Shown: one piece after another, positions 49,901 through 59,361 of the stretch | Numbering within the stretch: the first letter of the stretch is position 1 | Layout: the number at the start of each line of letters is the position of its first letter | Assembly (NCBI GenBank): GCA_015680685.1 | Contig: MNCI01002316.1 | Span: 97,448 to 160,467 of the forward strand | DNA length: 63,020 bases | Source of the DNA: Gnetum montanum | Taxonomy: Eukaryota; Streptophyta; Gnetopsida; Gnetales; Gnetaceae | Direction of reading: 5' to 3' | The notes under the pieces: model-generated | What the model saw: only the letters and a program-made list of their open reading frames with translations | Told to the model about the DNA's origin: nothing | Databases searched by the model: none | Position numbers and translations under genes: made by a program

Positions 49901-52900
49901 ATAGCCACGATGACAGGATCATATCGTCAGGTTACACTTCAAAAGATCTTTTCAACAACACACCTTTCCTCAAGTGTTTCTCCACAAGATTCAAGTCCAT
50001 TTCAAACTTGTTGAAATCAGCTGATGTATTGATTAATATTCTCTGAATCTAGCATGTGCAAAGATTCAAAATCTTTCCTTAATACTTGTAACTTGACAAC
50101 ATGAACTTTTAATGATCCTTTGTATGCAATCTCTAGTGCATCCCATGTAGCTTTGCTAGTTCAATGCATGACAATTTTGGGAAAGATTGTCAAATCTGAC
50201 CCAAATTGAATGATGAATAATGCTTTTGCATCTTTCTTATGAAGCTCCTTAAATTCATTCTTTTCATCTTCCTTCAAGGCTTGAAATGTTGCTTGATCAA
50301 CATCTTGGAATCCATTTTCAACAAGATCCCATAGATCTTGTGAGATCAAAAATGTCTGCATCTTGATTGCCCAATATTCATAATTCTCTCCATTGAATAT
50401 AGGAACTTGGAGAGACACAGATCCGTGATTTTGGGCCATTCTAAAGAGATATGTTGTCAAGAATCTAAGCTAACCTGCTCCGATACCAAATGAAGAGTCT
50501 AAAGGGCCCTAGATCTACAATCTAAACTTAAAGGAAATAAAGAACTTTGTTAAAACAAGCACACTCTTGTTAAACTTTCTTAAATTCTGTTATGTCTCTC
50601 TTCTATTATGAATGAATATGTGCTGCTACAATTATATAGGCCTTGATCTCCCAAGAATAGATTTGGAGAGATAAGCATGAATCTCAAAAATCATGGGGAT
50701 GATCCTTATCATTTTATTTAAGGATCCTTTTAATATGGGATGACCTAAACATGGGATTGGGTAAGAATTACATGAATAGGATCTCATCTTATTTAAAATA
50801 GATTAATGGATGAGATCTATCTAATTCTATTGTGGAACATCTAGTCATCATATTCCATAGAAATGTGACCATTTTCTTTTTCTCAATCCTAGATGCAACT
50901 TTCAGTAAAGCACATGTATTGATGGATGACGCATAGATGGCACTCCATGAGATGGGTGGAATGTGATGATGCAATGCAGATGAGAAAAGATGAGGTGGAA
51001 CAGTACTTTTAATGCAAGTTAAGGCATAACATAGACACTTTTGCAACTCAAGGCATACCTATTAGACCACTACTTAGCTCCCTAGAGAAATACTTCAAAT
51101 TTGATTGGACTGCACATTCTTCTCTTTCAACTACTTAGGATCAAATGTCTAGTAAACTTCACACATTATGTTATGTGGGCAATGCTAAGTTATGTATTAC
51201 AAAAACATTGTAAAAAGAATTTTGAACTGCTCTGTCTTGATAGATCCAAGAGGGTCTAGTGAACGTAAGTAAAATTTAGTTTCAATTATGTAGGTGTTGC
51301 AAAGGAAAGACATTATGAGATATTAGGGGCTATAGTGGACATTGTCAAGAAGGTGACAAGGCTGCCTGAGGATGAAAAAACCCTAAAGGCATGAGTCCCC
51401 AAAGAAGGTAAAGGAGTATTAACAAAAGGAGCCCTTCTTTGGTTGCCAAGGTCCAAGATCCTAACCCTACAATAAAGGAAGGAGATGAAAACTCATACAT
51501 GCATTCTATCACAACTCATAGATACTCGGAAGGAAAGGACAAAGGAAAGCACATGTGCACCAATGAAGAACCTACTCAATGCTCCAGCTTATGCTAAAGG
51601 GGATTCACGCCTAATGGAAGATATGAAAAGGAACATTTTTCTTATATTAGAAAGTTTTCAACTATTGAAGAGCACCCTCACCCCAAGATATGCTTGATTG
51701 TTGGTCCTAACCAAAAGGATCATCTTTGCCCCTTTCTTTCAAAAGTTGTCCTGAAACAATGCCTAAGATGGCAACTTCTCCTTTCAACATCCACAACTTT
51801 CCCCACACTAGACTCCCCACGTCTGATGTCAGGCCTCACAAGCAGCCCACTCCTTGTCCTAAAAAAAACCCATCCCCCAAGATCCCAATACCAACCCTAG
51901 ATGGATAAACCCCATCAGGAGTGAAACCTCAGCTTTGATGCTAGAGAATTAGTGGATAATGACATGAAGGCTTCACAACAATTTTTGAAGAATGAGAAGC
52001 AATGTGACTGAAGAAGATTCCTTGTGAAGTTTTTCCTAAATGTGCTAAGATGCACTTTCAGTGCATATCGAAGGTTTTTTATCGAACCAAAAACTTGATG
52101 GCTGCTAAGCATTTCAGACTACTTATTATTAAGGCATGATGATGCCTTCCCCCATTGCAGGGAAGGAACATCTGAAAAAAAAGAATTATGTTGATTTTAA
52201 CCGTTTCCATTTATAGGCATGGTTTGCACCCATGGTGAGTTGTGAATGGGCATCTCCCTCTGATTTTCTCCTGTCTATCATAACGATTAACCATTTTTGG
52301 TGGATAGTTAGCTATTGTAAAATTTATCTATTCCCAAGTTGTGCCTTTTTTTGTAACATGTACAGAATTTTCTTTTAAATTGTAATAGAACAAACAACCC
52401 TTTGTCTTCCGAAAAAATGATACAATCAAGTCAAATTTGTAGTAAACGGCCCTCAAGAAAGGGAAAGAACTTATTTAATTTTATAGAATTACAGTCATAA
52501 AATTTCATATGCTTTTGACTATATTTTGCATGTGAATGCTGTCAAGGCACCTAGAGAAAACCAAACTAGTAGAAGATCAGATTTAAATGAAAATAGGGAA
52601 ACCTCAACCTTGTTGTAGAACATGAAAATATGTCAGTACCTTGCATTTTATGTGGTAAAATAAGCCGCATAAACTATGCATGTCAGATGATAAACAAGAT
52701 TCGCAACTATTTTTGGAAAAACTGAACATCAGAGGAAGGAATGCTATACCAAGATAAAGGCAATCCTTAGAAATTAGCGTCCATCTTTATCTAAACCTGT
52801 ATATCTATGTGTTTTTATCAAAAGCCATACAACCATATATAACAATTTTATTAATAAAAATAATTTCACAGTACACTCTGATCTCTATTTAGAAGATCAG

Positions 52901-55900
52901 TGTTGAAACTGTTAAATTTAAGACTGGTTTTAATACATTCTGTGAAGGACTAAACTCTTACCTTGTTAACAAGAAGGGTTGCCCTTTTTGCAACGCTCAT
53001 TTTTTTCTTGGATGCAGTAGCTGTACTCTCTTCGTCAGTCTCAGAATCCTGCAAAAAATATAGAAGACAAATTGTTCAAATGAAATGGCTGCTATATAAG
53101 AGGGGATACAGTATGCTTAATGACAATGAAATGTAGGGATTTTTATACTTAAAAGTAAAATCCTAACAAACTTATGATTGCCAAAGTCAAAAGGCAAAGA
53201 ATAAAAGCAAAAACTTGGGACAAAGTGTAAAGGAAGAAAATCACCAAGGCATCTTGTAGCATGTAAGATGGCCATCTAACGATTAAAAATAATTTAATAA
53301 CATAATTTATTATGAACAAGAAACATGGAAAGAATTCATAATGTACTTCATATAGAATAAAAATATAGATTTCAAATTTAGTCCAATATAGTTAGCCAAA
53401 AGTCTTACAATTTCATAAAATAAGAAATTCTTTTAATGGTTTTGCTCCAGTAACTCTAACTGGCAAGGAGCAGGTTCAGGAATGTAAGCAAAATCAAGAC
53501 TGTGATTGTACTCTATATTCCTCTGTGTTTAGGATTTTAGTACTGATACTGATACTGATATTTTATTATGTCTGTGTTTGAACTTTAAGTATAAATGAAA
53601 GCTTCTAGCTAAGTTCTCCCTTTCTTTTTTGGAGAGCCTAAAGGTCCCCAGGAATCCCACTTTGACGGAAGGGATGTTCTCGGTAGTTTTGTGGTCCTTA
53701 TCCCAAATGGGTTTCTGTCTGGTTAATGGGCAATTATTATCTTTCTTAGCTTAAGACAGCTAAGTAACAAGTTCTTGACTTATTTTGAAACTACATCAAT
53801 GAAAAATTGAAACTCAAAATTCAGTTAATTATAGTTCTTGAAAATGTATAGCTAAGACTCTCACTTACAAATGTTAACAAAGTTTTTTAGCCATACTGCC
53901 TACATTGGAAGATAATTTTCATGATTTCAACATTTGTTGGCAACTGAAATTTGGCTCAACACACTGAACTATTAAACGCATCATTAAGTAAGACAATGCA
54001 TACCTGAACTTCAAGTGTTCATGGATTTTGTTAAGTAGCATAGTACTATGCCATTGGCCAATCATGACTTTGCTTTTCATAATGAAAATTTAAAAAAGCA
54101 CATAAAAAACTCAAACTTTGAACAATCTAACCACTGATCATAGTCACTACTATGTCAGTGTCAACTAATTAGTTATTCATATGTTTAATGCTGCTTCATA
54201 GAATCAGTGTTAGAAAGCCTCAGACCCCGCAAATGGCAAACTTTCGTTTCAGAGACTTGAAATTCAGTAATTATTTTCTAGACCTCATCAAAAACTTGTC
54301 ACTGACCCATTGAAAATGACGTCATCAATATTTTCTTGTTAATGACAATGACCTCACCAAAACTAAAAATCCAACTCATAAACCGATGTCAGTCAACCTG
54401 GAACTCAACGAGCACTTGTGGATATTCAGCAAGTCTCATAACACTGCATAGGATTGTCTTGAGCTTCCCAGACTATAATTCTTTTCATTGAGTTCACAAT
54501 TTACAACTCATACTCAGAGCCTACAATGCATATCTAACAGAATTATGCTAAGATAAACTGTCTTTGGGTAATCACTGAAGGTTAAATTTCTTCCAAATAT
54601 AAGCATTGATCTTCAATTCCAACTCATCAAATATTTAGTTAAGTTAGCTGGAATTGTGGTAACCGTCTTAGCGATTGTTGTTGTTTAAGTTTAAACATAA
54701 AGTTTCAAAGATAAATATAGTTCTTTTCTGATTTCTCAGAGATGGTAACAAATATTCATACTGCCTAAAAGAAACCATAGTAAATGAAGCCTGTGTAACC
54801 AGGCCTACTAGGTATGGGAAATCTCTAATTGCACGGTACCAAAACCTAAAAAGGGGTACAGCTAGTTTGAAGGTCCCACAAACCGGAACGACCCAAGGAC
54901 CAAACAGACAGCATACTATCCCTTGCAGCTAAAAATAGAAGTGAAAGTTTGCCAATAATCTTTATGGAAAATTTTATTATTTTTTAAAAATTGATTAAAC
55001 TTATCGTTTTCCCTTACTAAAAGTAATACATCATTGACAACACTGATTCTCAAAGGACCATCTCTTCTTCTCTTCCTAAAGCTTCCCTTTAAGATTTTGC
55101 AAGATGTATTTCAATGTAATGGCAATGATATAGCCTAATCCAATATAGATATTTCTCTCAAAGTTGTGTAGCAGTTATTTACCAGCAATTCATATTTATT
55201 ATATATAATTTTACAACTGTAACCACTTTCGAAAAGGTAGTCTCCTTATTACAAATGAGTATTCTGCTTAAACTTTCTGTAAGATTCAAGGTATCAGCAG
55301 AGCCTTTAATCAACAGGATTAGAGAATGTTCATAAAGGACTTGGATCCAATGATGACAATGATGCCCAATTACAGAAGTCGATATTTTAACCTGCTTTTA
55401 TTATTAATGAAAATTCTCTTTTCACTTCTTAAACTCAGAAAAAGGAAACCAATTCCCACAGGCTCTAATGCAAGGTACGATACAGTGAATGTAATAATAT
55501 TTTTTGGTAAGCAAATATAAAGTGCCAGTATGTGCATGGATAAGAACATATACTTTTCAAACGGATGTTGTTTATAATCAATAGATATTACCAAGGTGGT
55601 TTGTTGCCATTTAATCTACAAAAAAGTTTATATGAAACATAACTAACGTAAATGGGTCAATGTCAACTTTGAATATCAATCAGCATACCGTCATTATAAA
55701 GGAAAAAGTCAAACCTCTCTAAGAACAGCAGTAATGTCCACAAAATGCATTTCGGCTGCCGAATACTTTGCTTTTTCATGCCGTGAGTGTTTTGCTTTTT
55801 CATGCCGTGAGTGTTCCGTTAAATATGAATCTGGTTTAGAAGCAGATTGAAACTGACGTGTACGAATGTTTAGCTGAATCGGATCACCGGCAAACTTGAT

Positions 55901-56648
55901 TACCTGGTGTAGCCAATGTTGCTTTTCCTTCTCTGTTACACAAAAAGAACAATGCCAAAAGAAATTTGAAAAAAAAAAAAAAACACATTATTTTAGACTG
56001 AGGTTTCGGCTCCATAAACAGAAACACAATAATAAAATTCTTAACTATAACACTATTTTCCGACATTTTTATCTTTATACCGAACACCCCATCATCATCT
56101 CAACTTTATCATTATTTCTTCTTACTCCTCAATATCATTGTGGTATTATACAATATGTTTATTTACTAGAAATGTCAAAAGTCATGTTTCTCATTCATGA
56201 CAGAAACATCGTAGACAGTTCCCAGAATACATTATCAGTACGTATACAGTAAGTCGTAAAATTGGCCCCAAAATTATAGTGCAGCATGGTGTTAACATTT
56301 TGGGTCATAACTCCGAACAATTTGACAATAAGTACATCCAAGATATATACCAACATCATGCTTTAAAAGAATCGCAGAAGAATTTAACGACGTCGGTTTA
56401 TTTATTGATGTAGCTGCACATATTCAAGTCATTCGCGTATCAAGATGAGCATTTTATTTTGAAAACATATAAAACGAAAGGAAGTGGAAATTCACTTCTA
56501 GTTAACAATATATACAAAATCTGAACGACTTACCATGGAGAGAAGTCGTCTGAATGACGTGTTGAATTTGATCGGGAAGCAGCAGAAGGCCCTTGGATTG
56601 CTTCAAGACCTTTGTTATGTTCGATGCTGCGAGCTTTCTCAATGCCAT
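34930..56648 (-). CDS. Organelle-type PPR-like protein, At4g18975-like (339 aa, 6 exons)
   Basis: Exons on the minus strand, 5' to 3': 56534-56648, 55715-55932, 52962-53048, 41661-41804, 38303-38515, 34930-35172. All introns are GT/AG, phases agree, and the 1,020-bp frame is open. The start is set by an in-frame TGA at 56667-56669 and a good AAAAATGGC context. Residues 1-38 are Arg/Lys/Ser/Leu-rich without acids, like an organelle transit peptide. The family core includes EAVYGALDSWVAWEP (exon 4), KWMISKGQG and EEAHAFWEKKIGT (exon 5), and NRKPPNKALVEKVAEAYRLLG (exon 6). These recall Arabidopsis At4g18975/At4g21190-type PPR proteins from memory. The helices of exons 4-6 look like two or three PPR-type repeats, and the C-terminus is Lys-rich. 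The role is presumably organellar RNA processing, inferred from the family. The gene appears intact despite its 21.7-kb span. Confidence 0.88.
35155..35312 (-). repeat. 80-bp tandem duplication of the last splice acceptor
   Basis: 35155-35234 and 35235-35312 are near-identical 80-bp copies. Each contains the end of intron 5 (...GTGTATCCACAG on the minus strand) and the first 18 bp of exon 6. Using the upstream copy (acceptor beside 35252) would add 80 nt and an in-frame TAG after seven codons. Only the gene-proximal acceptor gives the conserved protein. Confidence 0.9.
35449..35741 (+). pseudogene. Possible retrocopied coding fragment, one frameshift
   Basis: An open frame from about 35457 ends at a stop at 35658-35660 (peptide piece SMKAKYMTTKDFTILLK, later RWHPMEYGLLPDNY). 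Shifting one frame near 35650 continues a protein-like sequence (YGEHSLTDERIHEYILQRI) to a stop at about 35741. Coherent, charged, protein-like sequence in two joined frames without introns suggests a processed copy of a host gene. I do not recognise the parent. It runs antisense to the PPR-like gene. Confidence 0.45.
36440..36513 (-). tRNA. tRNA-like sequence (pseudo-tRNA or SINE head)
   Basis: The minus strand reads GGCATAGCTCACTTGGTTAG then AGCAGG. This is an excellent A box and D-arm, close to the tRNA-Ile/Val style. A degraded B box GGTTTGAATAC follows 30-odd nt later. The anticodon stem and acceptor stem do not pair convincingly, so it is probably not a functional tRNA. Confidence 0.4.
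36946..37170 (+). other. Unrecognised short overlapping open frames
   Basis: Two overlapping 66-codon frames within intron 5. Composition is protein-like but no motif is recognised and there is no gene context. It may be a decayed transposon fragment. Confidence 0.2.
38516..41660 (-). other. Intron 4 of the PPR-like gene
   Basis: GTTTCT...TTTTTAG, 3.1 kb. It holds an antisense RTE LINE at 40404-41485. The remainder is unrecognised AT-rich sequence. Confidence 0.8.
40404..41485 (+). mobile_element. 5'-truncated RTE-type LINE
   Basis: Broken frames encode the end of a reverse transcriptase: IFIDFKK-YDRV, MYKGA-TKIRTACGIT, CCMLFADNIVLVD (a catalytic FADD box with D changed to N), and KGLKISKSK. 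The typical C-terminal region follows (ISNKLQ-W-LKWFGQVPRRS, GRPKKTWEKMIEDDLKKL). The 3' end has a short GAT-repeat tail. Imperfect 9-bp copies AATCAAAAC (40395-40403) and AATCAAGAC (41486-41494) fit a target duplication. It is antisense to the host gene. The minus-strand copy at 24185-24944 is the same family. Confidence 0.82.
42488..42856 (-). repeat. Copia 3' LTR
   Basis: On the minus strand TGTGGAATATGATG...GACTCTTCA. It is preceded by a G-run polypurine tract (about 42857-42866). Confidence 0.93.
42999..43885 (-). pseudogene. Copia RT C-terminal half and RNase H (broken frames)
   Basis: 43885-43628 carries the RT catalytic box CLYVDDLIY and SDLGKMSYFLGFQV. 43606-43382 carries YRSLVGSLMYL, and 43259-42999 the RNase H region (KQSIVALSATKVEYIAAS, HSKHIDIKHH). 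Frames change between blocks, so no continuous protein is possible. Confidence 0.85.
43970..44557 (-). pseudogene. Copia RT N-terminal half with an internal triplication
   Basis: The minus strand encodes EKFKARLVAKGYLQQQGRDF and VVYLDVASAFLNG (RT finger/palm blocks). Upstream, the block around WIFKIKRNQYG is repeated in frame because of a 54-bp tandem repeat. The segment that normally precedes it in Copia RT is partly missing. Confidence 0.85.
44211..44350 (-). repeat. 54-bp in-frame tandem repeat in the Copia RT
   Basis: Units start at 44211, 44265 and 44319 (the last partial). Each encodes 18 residues including WIFKIKRN. The units are almost identical, so the expansion is much younger than the element's other lesions or has been homogenised. 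Confidence 0.88.
44603..45588 (-). pseudogene. Copia integrase C-terminal end plus long Pro/Ser/His-rich linker
   Basis: The frame starts within integrase (YRCYD, then KKVVDSRDVNF) and stays open for about 330 codons through a low-complexity linker rich in Pro, Ser, His, Thr and Gln. A repeated THHPNN motif is included. Copia elements have a variable linker here, but this one is long. The open frame extends by chance to 45658, into the end of the inserted element. Confidence 0.75.
46366..46672 (+). repeat. ~147-bp tandem duplication inside the insertion
   Basis: Two copies start TTGGCAATCCTTTGCCA (46366 and 46513) and share CCAAATCATTATGGGTGTTT. They differ by small indels. Confidence 0.8.
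47023..47425 (+). repeat. 47-bp minisatellite inside the insertion
   Basis: Units containing TTGTAACTGACTAGTTGGGG recur at exact 47-bp spacing (47243, 47290, 47337, 47384), with two more copies at about 47035-47090. A larger duplicated flank (CTATTTGTAGGTGGAATAAG) occurs at about 47000 and again at about 47158. Seven copies in all. Confidence 0.88.
48269..48813 (-). pseudogene. Copia integrase core, catalytic glutamate lost
   Basis: 48813-48517 includes the core (VDDFSRFAW, IDCGGEF, TPQQNGIAVRKNR). The family normally has E where V stands in NGIAVRK, so the third acidic residue of the DDE triad is missing. 48516 downwards continues (TPYELWNGYPP, HLKIFGSPCYV), with a one-base frameshift just before the inserted element. 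Confidence 0.85.
48817..49491 (-). pseudogene. Copia protease and integrase zinc-binding domain
   Basis: An open stretch of 224 codons contains the protease motif YVDSGCSNHMTG and the pre-integrase HHCC module (WHARLGHVNFGS and DCGICQLGK). Upstream at about 49600 a gag zinc knuckle reads Y-D-F-C-GTNT-H-NTLE-C, so its first Cys is changed. Confidence 0.88.
49500..50442 (-). pseudogene. Copia gag (frameshifted)
   Basis: It starts near MAQNHGSVSLQVPIFNGENY (50442 downwards), the typical gag N-terminus of plant Copia (WAIKMQTFL, DLWDLVENGF). It continues in other frames through a Gly/Arg/Ser-rich region (49908-49651) to the zinc knuckle. Stops and shifts at about 50161 and 49920 break it. Confidence 0.85.
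50491..50859 (-). repeat. Copia 5' LTR
   Basis: Same length as the 3' LTR. On the minus strand it begins TATGG (from TGTGG) and ends GACTCTTCA. The primer site lies at about 50472-50489. Confidence 0.93.
53049..55714 (-). other. Intron 2 of the PPR-like gene
   Basis: Begins GTTTGA and ends TTTTTGCAG on the minus strand, 2.7 kb. I see no delimited repeat or gene inside. Confidence 0.8.
55766..55813 (-). repeat. 24-bp in-frame tandem duplication in exon 2
   Basis: Two exact-length copies encode HSRHEKAK twice (residues 79-94 of the PPR-like protein), differing at a single base. The frame is preserved. It sits in the less conserved N-terminal third. Confidence 0.9.
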
Positions 56649-56757
56649 TTTTGCGGATATAGAAAATCAAATTACTTCATGGAAATAGGAGGGAGCAGCT
56701 GGGTAAATATTGCAGTGAACCGTTCAATACATAATCCAATATGTTCTGTAAACAGCT

Positions 56758-56770
56758 CGCTATATTATAA
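56758..56770 (-). promoter_or_regulatory. Possible TATA region of the PPR-like gene
   Basis: The minus strand reads AATTTATAATATAG about 110-120 bp before the ATG, a reasonable distance for a short leader. It is one of many AT-rich matches in the region. Confidence 0.25.
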
Positions 56771-56887
56771 ATTCACGATACAGTTCTAAGCATGTATTCA
56801 AGCAGAAAGCCGATCGCATCTTCATCCCGCGGTGGTTATTAGTGGTTGCAGGTGATTAAAATTTACCATTTCAAACAATGAGTATTA

Positions 56888-56990
56888 GGTGTTATAAGAT
56901 TGTGTTAATTTGAAAGCAATGATGAGTTATAAAATTGTAATTTGATTATATATGTTTGGTTTTACCTACATTATAATCGAGTTTCAACCC
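56888..56990 (+). mobile_element. Degenerate SINE remnant
   Basis: Resembles the SINE family body (gatgagttataaaattgtaa, then tatatatgt-tggttttacct and gtttcaaccc). The B-box segment appears deleted. Confidence 0.45.
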
Positions 56991-57301
56991 TCTCTAAAAT
57001 TTAGAATTTTAATAACTTATTGTTACTCTAGTGATATTTGTTGATTTCTAATATAAAAATTCTAATTTCAATTACAAAGGTTTTACCAATTTTACATTTA
57101 TCAATCAACTTGGTGTGAGACCTAGTCTTGTGCTCCAATTACTTGGCTAAAGCATCCTTTGACCACCTTATGAATTGCTAGTAATAGGCTTGTTCGTAGT
57201 AAATGTTGATATAAGACATCACTTTTAGGTTGCCAATGAATATTGGCTATAGTTAGATTATTATTTTTTATGTAAGATGTCATTTGCAATCATAGATTGT
57301 A

Positions 57302-57620
57302 GTATAGGTCATTATGGGGGTGGGGCAAGGACACCTACAATTATTCAAGACAAAAAAAGTACAAAGCTTTTAATGAATTCTTCAACAAGTGATTGTGTCT
57401 AAGATAACATTATGGAGACTTGGGTTTTTATGGCAAAGTTGAGCAAGTATAGGGTTTAAGAGAACCCTCATATTCAAGGATTTGATTGAAATCCAAATTG
57501 TAGATGGGAGGGGCCCATTTCCTATTATGAATGTCATAACATTATAGCAACAATTTGAAAAGCGGTCAATTAGAAGAAGCATCCAAGGAATCGTCTAGTG
57601 TGTCTAGCAAATCTAAAAGG
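57302..57620 (+). repeat. Diverged ~320-bp duplication, copy 1
   Basis: Matches 58635-58955 with roughly 75-80% identity by eye, for example GGGGCAAGGACACCTACAAT versus ggggtaaggacacttgcaat, and later AGCAACAATTTGA. No coding motif. Confidence 0.65.
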
Positions 57621-57859
57621 ACTATGCATTGGACACAACACGAACCTAAGAGCATATTCATGTAGTGATCTAATAACCCAGTGTTCAAGACCATTTTTTG
57701 AAAGAATTTGTAGTTATGCAATTGTCGTTTATTAAGAAGCAAGAGGCAATTGCAAAAATAGGGAACTGAGAAGTACATCTAGAATAGCAATATTCATCTT
57801 TCTAGGTAAAGAGAAAAAACATAAATTTTATAAGTTTATGTAAAGATCTCATTTATTTA

Positions 57860-58100
57860 AGAAAGATTAAAAAGTGGTATGAAAGAAAAGACTAAAAGTG
57901 TAGGAACAAAGCTACAAATTCTATATTAAGCAGAGAAGTAGTAAAGCAAAAAGCTAAAAAGTGATTCTATTCATCGTAACAACACAAAATGTTTTCAAGA
58001 AATTCACCCCTCATCAATGTGTTTTACAATCATGCAATGCTACTTAGTGAAGAATGAGTAGTAGGTTTCAAGAATAAATAGTAGAAGATAGCCCCAACTT
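57860..58100 (+). repeat. Diverged ~240-bp duplication, copy 1
   Basis: Matches 58350-58590 (shared GTAGRAACAAAGCTACAAATTCTA and CTCATYARTGTG). The two copies flank the minisatellite at 58104-58342. Confidence 0.65.
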
Positions 58101-58103
58101 TCC

Positions 58104-58342
58104 AAAAAAACATGGTTGTCATGTTTTGGCAAATAAGAAAAACATGGTTGTCATGTTTTGGCAAATAAGAAAAACATGGTTATAATGTTTTGGGAAATAA
58201 AAATAGATGGTTGTCATGTTTTGGCAAATAAAAAAACATGGTTATCATGTTTTGGGAAATAAAAATAGATGGTTGTCATGTTTTGGTAAATAAAAAAACA
58301 TGGTTATCATGTTTTAACAAATAAAAAAACACCGTTGTCATA
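58104..58342 (+). repeat. 31-32-bp minisatellite, 8 units, each a small hairpin
   Basis: Units begin near 58111, 58143, 58175, 58206, 58237, 58268, 58299 and 58330. Most contain AACATGG-TTGT-CATGTT, in which AACATG and CATGTT can pair. Alternate units share variants (gatggttgtc versus catggttatc), suggesting expansion of a two-unit block. Confidence 0.9.
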
Positions 58343-58349
58343 AACTTAA

Positions 58350-58955
58350 AAGAAAGCAACATGAAAGAAAAAACCAAAAGTGTAGAAACAAAGCTACAAA
58401 TTCTACACTAGGCAAAAAAACAAGGGAAAAGATAAAAACTAACTTTGTTCATTACTACAACACAAAACCTTTTCAATAGATTTCACACCTCATTAGTGTG
58501 ATCTACAACTATGCAATGCAAAGTGAAAAATGAGCAACAAGTGTCAAAAATAAATAAAAGAGGATCCCAACTTGCCAAAAAAAATGGGGTTCTCATGTTT
58601 TGGCAAATAAAAAAAAGCAAAACCCAAATGTACAAGTTGTTGTGATGATGGGGTAAGGACACTTGCAATTGTTCTTGACAAAAAAAGCATAAAGCTTTTA
58701 AGGATTTTTTCAATAAGCAATTGCATCTAAGACAACGTTCTCGAGACTTGGGTCTTCTTAGCAAAGCCAAGCAAGTATAGAGTTTAAGAAAACGCTCACA
58801 TTCATGGATTCCATTAAAATCTAATTTTTAGACAAGAAGGACCCATTTTCTATTGTAAATGCCATAATATTGTAGCAACAATTTGAGAAGTGGTTGATTG
58901 GAAGAAGCATCAATGAAATCTTCTAATATGCCAAACAAATCTATGAGGGCTAGGT
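58350..58955 (+). repeat. Second copies of the two flanking duplications
   Basis: 58350-58590 matches 57860-58100, and 58635-58955 matches 57302-57620, all in direct orientation. The block order is a, b, minisatellite, b', a'. Confidence 0.65.
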
Positions 58956-59022
58956 GGTTGACATGACATGGACTTGAGGGTATATTCATGTGATGAGACG
59001 TGATATCGCATGGGCCGCGATA

Positions 59023-59082
59023 TGCGATATCGCATACGCAATATTGCGTTGTCCCTTGCAATGTTGCGTATGCGATATCGCA
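59023..59082 (+). promoter_or_regulatory. CpG-rich U3 hairpin upstream of the LTR TATA box
   Basis: Arms 59023-59047 and 59058-59082 (25 bp, one mismatch) flank a 10-nt loop. Each arm includes the self-palindromic GCGATATCGC. A further GATATCGC sits at about 59002 and a CGATATGCG at 59018. The position, 16 bp before the TATA box, suggests a transcription-factor or silencing target; that is inference. Confidence 0.6.
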
Positions 59083-59097
59083 GTCCACCACCAAATC

Positions 59098-59105
59098 TAT
59101 AAATA
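59098..59105 (+). promoter_or_regulatory. TATA box of the gypsy LTR
   Basis: TATAAATA in a GC-richer context, about 107 bp from the LTR start and about 170 bp ahead of the AATAAA signal, as expected for U3/R organisation. Confidence 0.7.
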
Positions 59106-59361
59106 AGAGGCGACCCTCCCCTCATTTCTCCTCCTAGTTTAGAAGTAGGGAAACTCTGGTAGTTTGATCGCTCCAGAGATAGATTATTTTCCATGTGCCC
59201 GCAGTAGGAGTCCTAGAGTGAACAGATCTTTATTCGAGCAACATTGTACTTGAACACAAGTTGTGTACGGCAATAAAGACGAACTTGATTGGATAAACCT
59301 TGCAGTGCATGGAATAGGATTTTATTTAATTGTTATTTATTGCTTTCCTAGAATGCGGTAC

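Larger units (their letters stand above)
42488..50859 (-). mobile_element. Complete Ty1/Copia LTR retrotransposon, decayed, in intron 3
   Basis: Two 369-bp LTRs (42488-42856, 50491-50859) are flanked by the exact 5-bp target duplication GAAAT (42483-42487, 50860-50864). On the minus strand the 5' LTR is followed by a primer site TGGTATCGGAGCAGGTTA, close to the initiator-Met-tRNA complement. A G-rich polypurine tract precedes the 3' LTR. Domain order gag, protease, integrase, RT, RNase H is Copia. By eye about 17 of 369 LTR positions differ, nearly all transitions, so insertion is not recent. Multiple lesions make it inactive. It lies in the same orientation as the host gene. Its interior carries the 2,669-bp insertion 45594-48262. 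Confidence 0.93.
41805..52961 (-). other. Intron 3 of the PPR-like gene (11.2 kb)
   Basis: GTAAGAG...ATTTCAG on the minus strand. About three quarters is the Copia element 42488-50859. The rest, notably 50865-52961, has short unrecognised frames (51485-51697, 51694-51908) without domains. Confidence 0.85.

Noticed and set aside
51485-51908. Short plus-strand frames in intron 3, considered as a gene or LINE ORF1
   Set aside because: There is no domain, no splice context, and they are antisense to the host gene. They remain unassigned intronic sequence.
58111-58342. Regularly spaced repeats that could suggest a CRISPR array
   Set aside because: Units are contiguous without unique spacers, the setting is plant nuclear DNA, and no cas genes exist. 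It is a minisatellite.
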